Origin: Propionivibrio dicarboxylicus
GTDB taxonomy: Bacteria; Pseudomonadota; Gammaproteobacteria; Burkholderiales; Rhodocyclaceae
Assembly (NCBI RefSeq): GCF_900099695.1
Contig: NZ_FNCY01000009.1
Location: 17,350-81,349 of the forward strand
Direction of reading: 5' to 3'
Length of the DNA: 64,000 nucleotides
Positions 18,255 to 29,693 of this stretch are shown piece by piece; position 1 is the stretch's first letter; every line of letters begins with the position of its first letter. Made by a program: the position numbers and the translations under genes. Under the pieces are notes generated by a model. The model was not told the DNA's origin. It made no database searches and saw nothing but the letters and a program-made list of their open reading frames with translations.

Positions 18255-19298
18255 TTAATCAACCAACTTCCAAGCCACCGTCTCACCCGCCCGCAGCGGC
18301 ACCAGACGCTCGCCATCAGCATAGGGCAGATCGGCCGGCAATGGCCACGACACGCGTTCGAGCGTGCGTGTTCCGGCATTTCTGGGCAGACGATAAAAAT
18401 CCGGGCCATTGAAGCTGGCAAAGGCCTCAAGCCGGTCGAGCGCACCGGCCGCATCAAAGGCCTCGGCGTAGAGTTCCAGTGCCGCCAGCGCGGTATAACA
18501 CCCGGCGCAGCCGCAGGCGGCCTCCTTGGTGTGACGCGCATGCGGCGCCGAATCGGTCCCCAGGAAGAATCGGGGATTGCCCGAAGTCGCCGCCCGAACC
18601 AGCGCCTGGCGATGCGTCTCGCGCTTGAGCACCGGCAAGCAGTAGTAATGCGGACGCACCCCACCGGTAAAGATGGCGTTGCGGTTGTACAGAAGGTGAT
18701 GCGCCGTGATCGTTGCCGCGACGTTGTCACCCGCCGACGCGACATAGGCGGCCGCGTCTGCCGTCGTGATGTGCTCGAAAACGACGCGCAAGCCAGGATG
18801 GCGCCGCAACAGAGGCTGCAGCACCGTCTCGATGAAGACGTTCTCGCGGTCGAAAATATCGATCGCCGGATCGGTCACTTCGCCATGGACCAACAGCGGC
18901 ATGCCGCAGCGCGCCATCTCGGCGAGCGCGGCGTCGCACTTGGCGAGATCGGTCACCCCGGCGTCCGAGTTGGTCGTCGCACCGGCCGGATATAGCTTCA
19001 CCGCCTTGACCACACCGCTCTCGAAAGCCCGCCGGATTTCGTCGGCCGGCGTATTGTCGGTCAAATACAGCGTCATCAGCGGCTCGAAGCGGCTGCCGGC
19101 GGGAAGCGTGGCGAGAATGCGCTGACGGTAGGCCAGCGCGGCGTCGAGCGTGGTCACCGGCGGACGCAGGTTCGGCATGATGATGGCACGGGCGAACTGC
19201 CGCGCCGAATGAGGCAGGACCGCCGCCAGCGCGGCGCCGTCGCGCAGATGAAGATGCCAGTCGTCCGGACAGGTCAGCGTGATTCGATTGGGCGCCAT
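18255..19298 (-). CDS. pyrC: Dihydroorotase PyrC
   Basis: Zinc amidohydrolase of de novo pyrimidine synthesis that interconverts carbamoyl-aspartate and dihydroorotate. From the ATG at 19298 the protein is 347 residues, close to the enteric enzyme. It has the metal motif [10 protein letters not shown] (His15, His17), the carboxylated lysine context VKLYPAG (about 100), further histidines in LLVHGEVTD and VFEHITT, and the C-terminal GTDSAPH aspartate motif. The ORF is open further upstream, including an ATG at 19328, but family alignment favours 19298. Confidence 0.96.
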   Translation of the reverse strand: MAPNRITLTCPDDWHLHLRDGAALAAVLPHSARQFARAIIMPNLRPPVTTLDAALAYRQRILATLPAGSRFEPLMTLYLTDNTPADEIRRAFESGVVKAVKLYPAGATTNSDAGVTDLAKCDAALAEMARCGMPLLVHGEVTDPAIDIFDRENVFIETVLQPLLRRHPGLRVVFEHITTADAAAYVASAGDNVAATITAHHLLYNRNAIFTGGVRPHYYCLPVLKRETHRQALVRAATSGNPRFFLGTDSAPHARHTKEAACGCAGCYTALAALELYAEAFDAAGALDRLEAFASFNGPDFYRLPRNAGTRTLERVSWPLPADLPYADGERLVPLRAGETVAWKLVD

Positions 19299-19362
19299 GA
19301 TCTTGTCTTGAAATGGGGATGCAGCCATTCTAGCAAAGGCAACGCCGCGCCGTCGCCATCGT

Positions 19363-20238
19363 TCAGCCCAAAGCGTCCGGCGCTTCCGCCGCCTCGGCCA
19401 CGGCGCGCAGTTCCAATGCGCGTGCGTACAGGGCATTCTTCGGCGCCCCGGTGATGACATGGGCAAGCCGCGCCGCCTGTTTGACCGGCAGACCGTCGGC
19501 AAGCAGCAGGCCAAGCACTCGTTCGCCGTCGCCGGCATCCTTGTCAGGCTCGGCGCCGGAGACGATCAGGACGAATTCGCCGCGTTGCCGGTTGGCGTCG
19601 GCATTCAACCAATCGACGGCCTCGCCGAGCGGACAGACATGAATCGTCTCGAACAACTTGGTCAGTTCGCGCGCAACGACCAGCGTGCGCGAGGCCCCAA
19701 GAACCGCTGCCAGCGACGCCACCATCTCGACGATCCGGTGCGGCGCCTCATAAAACACCAGCGCACACGGCAGATCGGCAAGTTCGCGCAACGCCTCCTC
19801 GCGTTGCCGTGTCTTGGCCGGCAGGAATCCGTAGAACAGGAAATGCGGCGACAGCAAACCCGACGCCGACAAGGCGGTGATGGCCGCACACGGCCCCGGC
19901 AGCGGCACGACGCGAAAACCGGCGGCACGCACGCGGGCGACGAGTCGCGCGCCTGGGTCGGAAATCGCCGGGGTGCCGGCATCGGAGACAAGCGCCACCG
20001 ACTCGCCGGCCTCAAGGCGCGCAATGATCTGCCCAGCGGCCGCTTCCTCGTTGTGTTCATGCGTCGCCAGCAACCGCGCCGACACGCCGAAATGTTTGAG
20101 CAACGGCGCACTGTGCCGCGTATCCTCGGCCGCCACCCAGTCGACTTGCCGCAACACCTCGATGGCGCGCTGTGTCATATCTGACAGGTTTCCGAGCGGG
20201 GTCGGTACGACATACAATGCGGCGGCTTCTTGCGTCAT
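19363..20238 (-). CDS. rsmI: 16S rRNA (cytidine(1402)-2'-O)-methyltransferase RsmI
   Basis: Tetrapyrrole-methylase-fold enzyme that 2'-O-methylates C1402 of 16S rRNA, the partner modification of RsmH. With the ATG at 20238 the protein has 291 residues. It opens with [18 protein letters not shown], has the [15 protein letters not shown] motif, [16 protein letters not shown], and the catalytic-domain [13 protein letters not shown]. An upstream GTG at 20274 is in frame but would overlap yraN and is not needed. It is divergent from yraN with only 13 bases between start codons, the same pairing as E. coli yraL/yraN. Confidence 0.95.
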   Translation of the reverse strand: MTQEAAALYVVPTPLGNLSDMTQRAIEVLRQVDWVAAEDTRHSAPLLKHFGVSARLLATHEHNEEAAAGQIIARLEAGESVALVSDAGTPAISDPGARLVARVRAAGFRVVPLPGPCAAITALSASGLLSPHFLFYGFLPAKTRQREEALRELADLPCALVFYEAPHRIVEMVASLAAVLGASRTLVVARELTKLFETIHVCPLGEAVDWLNADANRQRGEFVLIVSGAEPDKDAGDGERVLGLLLADGLPVKQAARLAHVITGAPKNALYARALELRAVAEAAEAPDALG

Positions 20239-20251
20239 GGCGGAGACTTCG

Positions 20252-20614
20252 ATGAGGGACGACAACGATACCACGACCGCCCGCGGAAAACGCGCCGAGG
20301 ATCAGGCGGCACGCTTCCTCGAACGACGAGGACTGACGGTGTGGCGCCGCAATTACCGCTGCCCCGGTGGCGAGATCGACCTCGTCTGCCATGACGGCAA
20401 GACCTTGGTATTTGTCGAGGTCCGCCAGCGCCGCGATCGCCGCTTCGGCGGCGCCGCTGCCAGCATCACGACGACGAAGCGGGAACGGATCGTGCGCGCC
20501 GCCCACCACTTCCTCGTCGCCGAAAGAAAAACCGGGAGCGATTGCCGGATCGACTGCGTCCTGATCGACGGCGACGAAACGACCTGGCTCCAAGATGCGA
20601 TCTCCGCTGATTAG
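20252..20614 (+). CDS. yraN: YraN family protein (UPF0102), predicted nuclease fold
   Basis: A 120-residue protein with the UPF0102 pattern: RGKRAEDQAARFLERRG near the N-terminus, then the PD-(D/E)XK-like core GGEIDLVCHD (Glu41, Asp43) and FVEVRQR (Glu56). Its biological role is not settled; a DNA or RNA end-processing role is inferred from the fold. The ATG at 20252 has GGAG seven bases upstream, lying in the 13-base gap to rsmI. Its 3' end overlaps the next gene by 20 bases. Confidence 0.92.
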   Translation: MRDDNDTTTARGKRAEDQAARFLERRGLTVWRRNYRCPGGEIDLVCHDGKTLVFVEVRQRRDRRFGGAAASITTTKRERIVRAAHHFLVAERKTGSDCRIDCVLIDGDETTWLQDAISAD

Positions 20615-21026
20615 GCGCCTTCGCCTCGCGCTGCTGGCGGCGCTGACCACACCGGCAATCGCAGCCGATGCCATCCGGATTCTGGTGCAACGCTCGCCGC
20701 TGGCCGGCAGCCAGTACTATACCGCGCCCCAACGCTGGCGCGAACTTCAAGCCGGTGACCGTCTCGAACTCGTGCGCGAAGCCGACAACCGCCACGACCG
20801 CAATGCCGTTCGCATCGACTGGCGTGCGCAAACGCTGGGCTATGTGCCACGCGCCGAAAACCGTTCCGTCGCGCGCGCCCTCGACGCCGGCGAACGACTC
20901 GTCGCACGCATCGCCGCCTTGCGCGAGGACCCCGACCCGTGGCGTCGGATCGAGTTCGAGATTTTCGTCGTTCTCGGAAACGATCCGGCACTCAAAGGAA
21001 GCAAGCCGGGAGAAATGTTAGACTAG
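20595..21026 (+). CDS. Secreted HIRAN-domain protein
   Basis: A 143-residue protein with an N-terminal signal peptide (basic [10 protein letters not shown], hydrophobic core, cleavage near AIAAD at about 23-25). A single HIRAN-type domain follows (about 30-125), shown by [16 protein letters not shown] and [24 protein letters not shown] domains are best known as DNA-end-binding modules in helicases, so an exported solo copy is unusual. No catalytic domain is attached. It overlaps the end of yraN by 20 bases and is followed 28 bases later by the SIS gene, so it belongs to the same operon. Export is inferred from the leader only. Confidence 0.8.
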   Translation: MRSPLIRRLRLALLAALTTPAIAADAIRILVQRSPLAGSQYYTAPQRWRELQAGDRLELVREADNRHDRNAVRIDWRAQTLGYVPRAENRSVARALDAGERLVARIAALREDPDPWRRIEFEIFVVLGNDPALKGSKPGEMLD

Positions 21027-21054
21027 CGCCTTCGTTATTTGCCGCCACCACACC

Positions 21055-21645
21055 ATGGATCTGATTTCACGTATCGGGCAGCACTTCGCCGACAGTGCCC
21101 AAACCAAGCTCGACGCCGTCGAATTGCTCTCGCCCCTGATTGCTCAGGCCGCCGAAACGATGGTCGCGAGCCTTGTTGGCAACGGCAAGGTATTGGCCTG
21201 CGGCAACGGCGGTTCGGCCGCCGACGCCCAGCACTTCGCCGCCGAACTTGTCGGCCGTTTCGAAGTCGAGCGTCAGGGCCTCGCCGCTATCGCACTGACC
21301 ACCGACACTTCGATCATGACCGCCGTCGGCAACGACTACGGCTACAACACCATCTTCGAGCGCCAGGTCCGCGCGCTCGGCCAGAGCGGCGACGTACTGC
21401 TGGCGATCTCGACCTCGGGCAATTCGCCGAGCATCATCGAGGCGATCAACGCCGCACACGAGAACGACCTGCGCGTCGTCGCACTGACCGGCAAGGGCGG
21501 CGGAAAAATGGGTGCGATGTTGCGCGACGGCGACATCCACCTCTGCGTCCCCTCTTCCCGCACCGCACGCATTCAGGAGGTCCACCTGCTGACCATCCAC
21601 TGCCTCTGCGATGCCATCGATTGTCTGCTTTTGGGAGTTGAATGA
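21055..21645 (+). CDS. gmhA: SIS-domain phosphoheptose isomerase / DiaA-type protein
   Basis: A 196-residue SIS protein. GmhA converts sedoheptulose 7-phosphate to heptose 7-phosphate for LPS; its relative DiaA binds DnaA at oriC. The location (yraN, then this gene, then dolP) is that of E. coli diaA, and the C-terminal [21 protein letters not shown] strongly resembles DiaA. Yet GmhA catalytic positions are kept: [17 protein letters not shown] with Glu64, plus Gln174 and His182. The downstream heptose adenylyltransferase supports an LPS role. Isomerase is the preferred call; a DiaA role cannot be excluded. Confidence 0.85.
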   Translation: MDLISRIGQHFADSAQTKLDAVELLSPLIAQAAETMVASLVGNGKVLACGNGGSAADAQHFAAELVGRFEVERQGLAAIALTTDTSIMTAVGNDYGYNTIFERQVRALGQSGDVLLAISTSGNSPSIIEAINAAHENDLRVVALTGKGGGKMGAMLRDGDIHLCVPSSRTARIQEVHLLTIHCLCDAIDCLLLGVE

Positions 21646-22283
21646 TGAACAAGCGTCTGATTGCCGCCCTCCTGCTCGGCGCCACACTGCTGCCCACCCT
21701 GCAGGGCTGCCTCCCGCTGGTCGCCACCGGCGCCACGGTCGGTGTTCTGGCCGCCGTCGACCGCCGTTCGGTCGGCACGCAAACCGAAGATGAGTCGATC
21801 GAATGGAAAGCCTCGGCGCGCATTCGCGACAATCTCGGCGACCGCGCCCACGTCAACGTCACCAGCTACAACCGCAAGGTCCTGTTGACCGGCGAAACCT
21901 TCACCGAAGAAGCCAAGGCCGAGGTCGACCGCCTTGTCCGCGACGTCCCTAACGTCCACGGCACCTACAATGAACTGGTGGTGGCGCCGTCCTCGTCGTT
22001 CACCGCGCGCAGCAATGACGCCTTCATCACCTCGAAGATCAAGAGCCGCTCGGTCGATAACGGCAAGTTCAATCCGGTGCACGTGAAGGTCGTCACCGAG
22101 GCCGGCGTCGCCTTCCTGCTCGGCACGGTCACCCAGGCCGAGGCCGACGCGGCCCTGCACGTCGCCGCGACCACCGCCGGCGTCAAGAAGGTGGTCAATC
22201 TGCTCGAGATCATCAGCGTCGCGCGCGCCCGCGAAATCGATGCCGCGCCGGCCAATGCCAAGCCTGGCAACGAGCCTCGCTGA
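21642..22283 (+). CDS. dolP: Outer-membrane lipoprotein with two BON domains (DolP/YraP)
   Basis: A 213-residue lipoprotein with lipobox LQGC (Cys23) and two BON phospholipid-binding domains at about 48-115 and 123-195. In E. coli DolP localises to the outer membrane and division site and supports envelope integrity. The first ATG overlaps the stop of the SIS gene; a second ATG follows directly. The C-terminus ends in a short Ala/Pro/Asn-rich tail. Gene order yraN-diaA-dolP supports the name. Confidence 0.93.
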   Translation: MMNKRLIAALLLGATLLPTLQGCLPLVATGATVGVLAAVDRRSVGTQTEDESIEWKASARIRDNLGDRAHVNVTSYNRKVLLTGETFTEEAKAEVDRLVRDVPNVHGTYNELVVAPSSSFTARSNDAFITSKIKSRSVDNGKFNPVHVKVVTEAGVAFLLGTVTQAEADAALHVAATTAGVKKVVNLLEIISVARAREIDAAPANAKPGNEPR

Positions 22284-22294
22284 CCCGCCGCCCG

Positions 22295-22798
22295 ATGAGT
22301 GCAGATACGATGGATCACCCGACCCCTGCCTTTGAAACCAAGATCGTGGCACCGCAGGATCTGCCCGCCCGGCTGGCGCAGTTGCCGCGTCCGCTGGTGT
22401 TCACCAACGGCTGCTTCGACATCCTGCATCGTGGCCACGTCACCCTGCTCGGGCAAGCCCGCGCGCTGGGTGCGTCGATGATCGTCGCGCTCAACACCGA
22501 CGCATCGGTGCGCCGCCTGGGCAAAGGCGATGACCGCCCGGTCAACGCGCTCGCCGACCGCCTCGCCGTCATGGCGGCTCTCGAATGCGTCTCGCTGGTA
22601 ACCTGGTTCGACGAGGACACGCCGATCGAGCGCATCCTCGACTGCCGCCCAGACATCCTCGTCAAGGGCGGTGACTGGCCGGTCGAAAAGATCGTCGGCA
22701 ACACCGAGGTCGCCGGCTGGGGCGGAAAAACGGTATCGATCCCGTTCATCCACCAGAAGTCGACGACCGCCCTGCTCGAGAAGATCCGCAAGCTCTAA
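22295..22798 (+). CDS. rfaE2: D-glycero-beta-D-manno-heptose 1-phosphate adenylyltransferase
   Basis: Nucleotidyltransferase that makes ADP-heptose for the LPS inner core. The 167-residue protein is the stand-alone form of the HldE C-terminal domain: TNGCFDILHRGH with the HxGH motif (45-48), LNTDASVRRLGKG, and the C-terminal KSTTALLEKIR. It follows dolP by 11 bases and likely closes the operon. The kinase half of HldE is not in this window. Confidence 0.95.
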   Translation: MSADTMDHPTPAFETKIVAPQDLPARLAQLPRPLVFTNGCFDILHRGHVTLLGQARALGASMIVALNTDASVRRLGKGDDRPVNALADRLAVMAALECVSLVTWFDEDTPIERILDCRPDILVKGGDWPVEKIVGNTEVAGWGGKTVSIPFIHQKSTTALLEKIRKL

Positions 22799-22800
22799 CC

Positions 22801-22826
22801 ATGAGGCGACCGCGCGGTCGCCTCAT
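22801..22826. terminator. Perfect 26-base palindrome between convergent genes
   Basis: ATGAGGCGACCGC is followed directly by its exact reverse complement, giving an 11-bp stem with a 4-base loop in RNA. It starts 2 bases after the rfaE2 stop and is followed by only a short TT. It lies between rfaE2 and the convergent aldo/keto reductase gene and can serve both as a bidirectional terminator. Confidence 0.7.
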
Positions 22827-22840
22827 TTCCCTTCAGTCCC

Positions 22841-23827
22841 TCAGGCAATCGCCTCGACATCGGCGCGCATCGTCGCGATGTCGGCAGCATCGAGAACGAT
22901 ATCGCCGCCCTTGGCGTTGTCTTCGATCTGGTGCAGTTTGCGGGCGCCGCACAGGACACTGACGTTACTGCCGTTGCCTTGCGCCGCCGTCCAGCCGATC
23001 ACCAGCTGGGTCATCGAACAGCCGTATTTCTTGCACAACGGCGCCCAGCGTTCCGACAAGGCCGCGATCTTGCTCAGGTTCTCGGGCTGGAACCATTTGA
23101 TCCGACTGCGCGCCAGCCCCATTTCGACCTGCGTCGCCGCCGTGATCTTGCCAGTCAGGATGCCGCGCTCAAGCGGCGAATACGCCTGGAACGTGACGCC
23201 GTGCGTCCCGCAGAGCCCCATGAGCCGGTCACCGACGCCGCGGTCGAGCATGCTGAATTTTTCCTGGATGAGATCAAGCTGGCCGGCCGCCACGTACTCC
23301 ATGAACTGCGCGTCGCTGAGGTTGGACGCGCCGATCGCGCGGATCTTGCCCTGCCGCTTGAGTTCGCCCAGATAACCCATGGTATCGGCAATCGGGCACG
23401 GAAACTCCGGCAATTCCTGCCAATGCACGATGTAGATGTCGATGTAATCAGTCTTCAGGCGACGCAGGCTGGCCTCGACTTCCTGCGCCAGACTTTCCGG
23501 ACGCGAGTTGCGCACGATGCGCACGCCATCGCGCTCCATCATGAAGGCGCCTTCGCCAATATCCCAGCGCAGACCACACTTCGTCGACAACACATAATCG
23601 CCGCGACGCCCCGTCAAGGCTTTGCCGACAACCTCCTCGCTGTGCCCCAAGCCGTAGGCCGGCGCGGTATCAAGCAAAGTGACGCCGAGATCGCGGGCGC
23701 GATGGATCGTGCGCACCGACTCGGCATCGTCGCTCGCGCCCCACATGCTGTCGCCACCGATCGCCCAGGCGCCGATCCCGACCACCGACGCTTCAATGCC
23801 CGACTTCCCGATTTTCATGCTGCGCAC
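22841..23827 (-). CDS. Aldo/keto reductase family oxidoreductase
   Basis: A 328-residue NADPH-type aldo/keto reductase with the catalytic tetrad Asp53, Tyr58 (in APAYGLGHSEE), Lys83 and His135 (IVHWQ). It resembles the AKR11/YdhF-like general aldehyde-reducing group; the substrate cannot be read from sequence. The start is GTG at 23827, six bases after AAGGAG; the ATG three codons later is an alternative. It is a single-gene unit convergent with rfaE2. Confidence 0.92.
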   Translation of the reverse strand: MRSMKIGKSGIEASVVGIGAWAIGGDSMWGASDDAESVRTIHRARDLGVTLLDTAPAYGLGHSEEVVGKALTGRRGDYVLSTKCGLRWDIGEGAFMMERDGVRIVRNSRPESLAQEVEASLRRLKTDYIDIYIVHWQELPEFPCPIADTMGYLGELKRQGKIRAIGASNLSDAQFMEYVAAGQLDLIQEKFSMLDRGVGDRLMGLCGTHGVTFQAYSPLERGILTGKITAATQVEMGLARSRIKWFQPENLSKIAALSERWAPLCKKYGCSMTQLVIGWTAAQGNGSNVSVLCGARKLHQIEDNAKGGDIVLDAADIATMRADVEAIA

Positions 23828-23961
23828 GTTATGCTCCTTGACTGGCCAAAACGTTGATTATGCGCCACCCGATCGGCATTGAGTAGTCTATGCGCACGAC
23901 ATGATATCGGCGGCCTCTTTCGCCAAGCGCGGCGTGCTGCTCAGATCACTGAAACAAGCGT

Positions 23962-24837
23962 TCAGTCCCGGGCGAGAAAGCCCTCGATCGCGCGCGCCAC
24001 CTGCTCCGGCTGGTCATGCTGGACGTTGTGACCGGCATCGTCGATGGCGACGACGCGGACGTCGCGAAAACACGCAACGCGCCGGGCGAATTCGGGCGGA
24101 TCGTTGCCAAAACGCAAATTGGCATAGCCATGACTGGCGATCGCCAACAACACCGGCGCCTCGATCCGTTGCCAGCAGGCCAGGTTATCCTCGGCGTGAT
24201 AGACCATCGGTGAGGGCACGCGATGCCAAGGGTCGCAGTTCAACTCGACCGACCCATCGTCGCGGAAGCGGCAGAGATGCTGTGAAAGGAAGGCGGCACG
24301 CGTCTCGGAAAGGCGCGGATTCATTTCGATGAAGCGTCGTGCGAAGGCTTCGCAATGCGGGTAGGCGCCGCCGCTCGGCGTGCGCGCCAGATGTCGCAGC
24401 CAACGACCGATCAGCGTCGGCGAGTCCTCGTCGGGCGCCGGCTTCAGCCCGAGAAAATCGAGCATGACGAGTTGCGCCACGCGCTTCGGACACGCACCGG
24501 CGTAGATCCCGGCGATGTTGGCGCCCATGCTGTGACCGACCAGGCGCGCCGGCCGCCCCGGCGAATAATGCGCCAGGATCTCATGCAGGTCGGCGTAGTA
24601 ATCGGGAAACCAGTAGGGACGTGACAACCACTCGGAATCGCCGTAACCGCGCCAGTCGGGCGCGATGATGTGCCAATCCTGGGCCAGCGCATCGACGACG
24701 AACTGAAAGGTCGGCGAGGCATCCATCCAGCCGTGCAGAAAGAACACGACGGGACTGCCTTCCGCGCCCCAGTGACGGATGTTGTAGCGCAGGCCACGAA
24801 TGGTGATGCGCTCACTGCGGGAGATGCGGTGCTTCAT
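23962..24837 (-). CDS. Alpha/beta hydrolase
   Basis: A 291-residue alpha/beta-hydrolase-fold protein. It shows the oxyanion motif HGWMDAS (about 35-41), the nucleophile elbow GHSMG (Ser103), and a late histidine in DAGHNVQHDQP near 269, giving the Ser-His-acid arrangement. No signal peptide is seen, so it is cytoplasmic. Substrate is unknown; sequences of this kind are annotated as hydrolases of esters or small lactones. It lies downstream of alaS, separated by a strong terminator. Confidence 0.9.
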   Translation of the reverse strand: MKHRISRSERITIRGLRYNIRHWGAEGSPVVFFLHGWMDASPTFQFVVDALAQDWHIIAPDWRGYGDSEWLSRPYWFPDYYADLHEILAHYSPGRPARLVGHSMGANIAGIYAGACPKRVAQLVMLDFLGLKPAPDEDSPTLIGRWLRHLARTPSGGAYPHCEAFARRFIEMNPRLSETRAAFLSQHLCRFRDDGSVELNCDPWHRVPSPMVYHAEDNLACWQRIEAPVLLAIASHGYANLRFGNDPPEFARRVACFRDVRVVAIDDAGHNVQHDQPEQVARAIEGFLARD

Positions 24838-24861
24838 GCAGATATCAATCGACCGTGAAAT

Positions 24862-24894
24862 GAAAAAGAAACGGCCACCGTTCCCGGTGGCCGT
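24862..24894 (-). terminator. Intrinsic terminator of alaS
   Basis: ACGGCCACC (24871-24879), a 6-base loop, and GGTGGCCGT (24886-24894) form a 9-bp stem. On the minus strand it is followed by TTTCTTTTT. It lies 24 bases past the alaS stop. Confidence 0.85.
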
Positions 24895-24917
24895 CGTTTT
24901 CTCATGGCATCAAACGC

Positions 24918-27533
<2,616 letters not shown>

Positions 27534-27633
27534 CGGATATGCCCTGCGATGTGCTTGATTTCAAAGAATCGGCGATTTTAGCACCGAATCCCGTGATTAC
27601 CGAAGCTTGCAACGCGGCCTTGCCCCTTCGGAA

Positions 27634-27667
27634 AATCACAAAAAAACCCGCCGGGATCGGCGGGTTT
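27634..27667 (-). terminator. Intrinsic terminator of the solute-binding protein gene
   Basis: AAACCCGCCG (27644-27653), loop GGAT, and CGGCGGGTTT (27658-27667) form a 10-bp stem. On the minus strand it runs into TTTTTTTGTG. It lies 24 bases past the stop of the solute-binding protein gene and upstream of alaS. Confidence 0.9.
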
Positions 27668-27690
27668 CGAACGAACCGTATGACCGGAGC

Positions 27691-28992
27691 TTACTTGCGT
27701 TTCGCGCGTCCGTCCGAGAACGCACGCAAGGCCGAGGACGCCCGCGCCACGGCATGGTCGAGCGCTTCCTTGGCCGGCTTGCGATTCGCCCAGACGGCAT
27801 CGAGTTCTTCCTCGAGGATGCTGCGCACCGGCTCCAGTTGGGCGACACGCAGCTTCGGCGCGGCCGGCTTGCCGCCCAGCTGGTTGAAGGCTACGCGCAC
27901 CGCGGCCATGTCGGCCTGCAGCAGGCGGCTGCCCGCCGTCGCCCGCGCCACCGAAGTGAGCGGCAGGAAACCGTCGACCGCCGTCATGGCGATCTGCACT
28001 TCCGGCCCGAGCAGGTAGTTAACGAACTTGGCAACACCCTTGGCCTCGGCCGGCTTGAGATCGCCGGACACCCAGAGCGAGGCACCATCGGCCAGCGTAT
28101 TCTTGGGCGAGCCATAGACATCGTCGTGGTACGGCAGCGGCGCAACGCCCGCCTCGACCGTCTTGCTCTCGACCAAGGACGGGAACAGCGAGGACGAACT
28201 CGTCAGCATCGCGCATTCGCCGCTGGCGAAGCGGCGGTCCGCCTCATCCCGATGTCCGAAGGTGTGGAAATACTTCGCCTTGTGCCACGACGCCATCATC
28301 GCCACATGCTTGATCTGGACAAGGCCGTTGAACACCGGCGTGCCTTTCGCGTCGCCAACATCGACGCCGCTCCAGGCGCTCATGTTGTCAAGGAAGACCC
28401 AAACCGGCCACGAGGTCGTGAAAGGGCAACGCTCGCCCGACTCGAACAGGCGCCCGGCGACATCCTGCATCTGTTCCCAGGTTTTCGGCGGCGCTTCCGG
28501 ATCGAGCCCGGCTTTGCGGAACGCGGCCTTGTTGATGTAGAGCACCGGCGTCGAGAACGCCAGCGGCAAGGCCATCAACTGCCCCTTGGCATCGGTCAGC
28601 CCCTCGCGCAACTCGGGCGAGAGCTTATTCACGTCGAACGGCTCCTTGGCCGCCTTCATGACCTCGTGCAGCGGGCGGAAACGCACCTTCTGCGCGACGA
28701 AACGCGCCTGTTCCTCGGGTGTCACCAGATTCAGCTGCTTGGGCACATCGCCGGAAACACGACGCACCAAGGTCACCTGCGCGTCCTTCTGCATGCTGTT
28801 GAAGCGCTCGATCAAGGGCTCCAGCCGTTCGGCGCGCTCTTCGTCGAGCAAATGGGAAAATTCGATCTTGACCGGAGAAACCACGGCCGGCGCCGCCGGA
28901 GCCGCCTTCGCCTTTTGCCGTGCGGGCGCCGCATACAGCGGCATCGCTACGATGATGGCGCCGAGCGCCATCCACATCGGAGTCTTACGCAT
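27691..28992 (-). CDS. ABC-type sugar/glycerol-3-phosphate solute-binding protein
   Basis: A 433-residue periplasmic binding protein of the SBP_bac_8 / UgpB-like type. From the ATG at 28992 it has a signal peptide (about 1-22, ending LYAAP). An Ala/Pro-rich linker and a two-lobed binding domain follow, with PLAFSTPVLYINKAAFRKAGLDPEAPPKTWEQ (split here as PLAFSTPVLYINK and AGLDPEAPPKTWEQ) and the WPVWVFLDN segment typical of UgpB relatives. The usual permease and ATPase genes are absent on both sides. The ligand is unknown; glycerol-3-phosphate or a sugar is inferred from family. Confidence 0.85.
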   Translation of the reverse strand: MRKTPMWMALGAIIVAMPLYAAPARQKAKAAPAAPAVVSPVKIEFSHLLDEERAERLEPLIERFNSMQKDAQVTLVRRVSGDVPKQLNLVTPEEQARFVAQKVRFRPLHEVMKAAKEPFDVNKLSPELREGLTDAKGQLMALPLAFSTPVLYINKAAFRKAGLDPEAPPKTWEQMQDVAGRLFESGERCPFTTSWPVWVFLDNMSAWSGVDVGDAKGTPVFNGLVQIKHVAMMASWHKAKYFHTFGHRDEADRRFASGECAMLTSSSSLFPSLVESKTVEAGVAPLPYHDDVYGSPKNTLADGASLWVSGDLKPAEAKGVAKFVNYLLGPEVQIAMTAVDGFLPLTSVARATAGSRLLQADMAAVRVAFNQLGGKPAAPKLRVAQLEPVRSILEEELDAVWANRKPAKEALDHAVARASSALRAFSDGRAKRK

Positions 28993-29212
28993 TACCGTTC
29001 CTCGAAAAGCAAAGGCGAAATTATAGGAGCATGAACGCCGCGTTGTCTCCACACCGATCGAAAAAAGGGGGATAGAGTGCGGACGACCGTCGCCGCAGCC
29101 ATCGGCAACGACGCTGCGGCCCCCATCCGGAAGGCCCTTGCGTCATCATGCCTAGTGCCCGGTTTTTGGTTAGAATGCGGCATTCGCGATTTCTTTCTAG
29201 ACGGGAACTATC

Positions 29213-29587
29213 GTGCCAGACCACCTCGGCCGTGCGTTGCGCCACACGCTGCTTGTCGGAACCGTTCTTTTCGGTCTGACGGCTTGCGACATGGTCCAGC
29301 AAAAACTCGGTCTCGAGGACCCGGTGGCCAAGGCCGCCAAGGCCGATGGCGAAGGCCGCGCCGTCGGCGGCGCCTGCCGCCAGTCGGGCCGCGCGATCGA
29401 AGACTGCTACTCGATTTACTCCTGGCTACCGAAGGCCTCGATCTACGAAGGCTGGCGCGACATGGACGCTTATATGCGCGACAACAAGCTCGAGACCGTC
29501 GAACCACAGTTACCGCCCCCGCCGCCACCTGGCGTCAAACGCAAAGCCGCCCCCGCCGCAGAAGCGAAGCCCGCCGACAAGCACTGA
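29213..29587 (+). CDS. Small putative lipoprotein
   Basis: A 124-residue protein with a GTG start, a signal peptide and lipobox GLTAC (Cys about 25). A conserved-looking middle contains two cysteines (GGACRQSGRAIEDCYSIYSW) and a WRDMDAYM motif, then a Pro-rich segment and a Lys/Ala tail. I do not recognise a named family. It lies alone between the divergent solute-binding protein gene and the helicase gene. An upstream TAGAAT (29171-29176) may be its -10. Confidence 0.75.
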   Translation: MPDHLGRALRHTLLVGTVLFGLTACDMVQQKLGLEDPVAKAAKADGEGRAVGGACRQSGRAIEDCYSIYSWLPKASIYEGWRDMDAYMRDNKLETVEPQLPPPPPPGVKRKAAPAAEAKPADKH

Positions 29588-29641
29588 CCCCCACCAATTG
29601 CGCAAACGCCGCCGACACCGCCGCGGGCCGGCGCAAACGTG

Positions 29642-29647
29642 TATAAT
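29642..29647 (+). promoter_or_regulatory. Possible -10 element for the RhlE-type helicase gene
   Basis: A perfect TATAAT lies 46 bases upstream of the ATG at 29694, in GC-rich surroundings. No good -35 is visible at 16-18 bases, so the promoter assignment is tentative. Confidence 0.45.
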
Positions 29648-29693
29648 CCCCAGTCTATGCTATTGATTCCACGATTATTTGCAGGCGCCTCCG

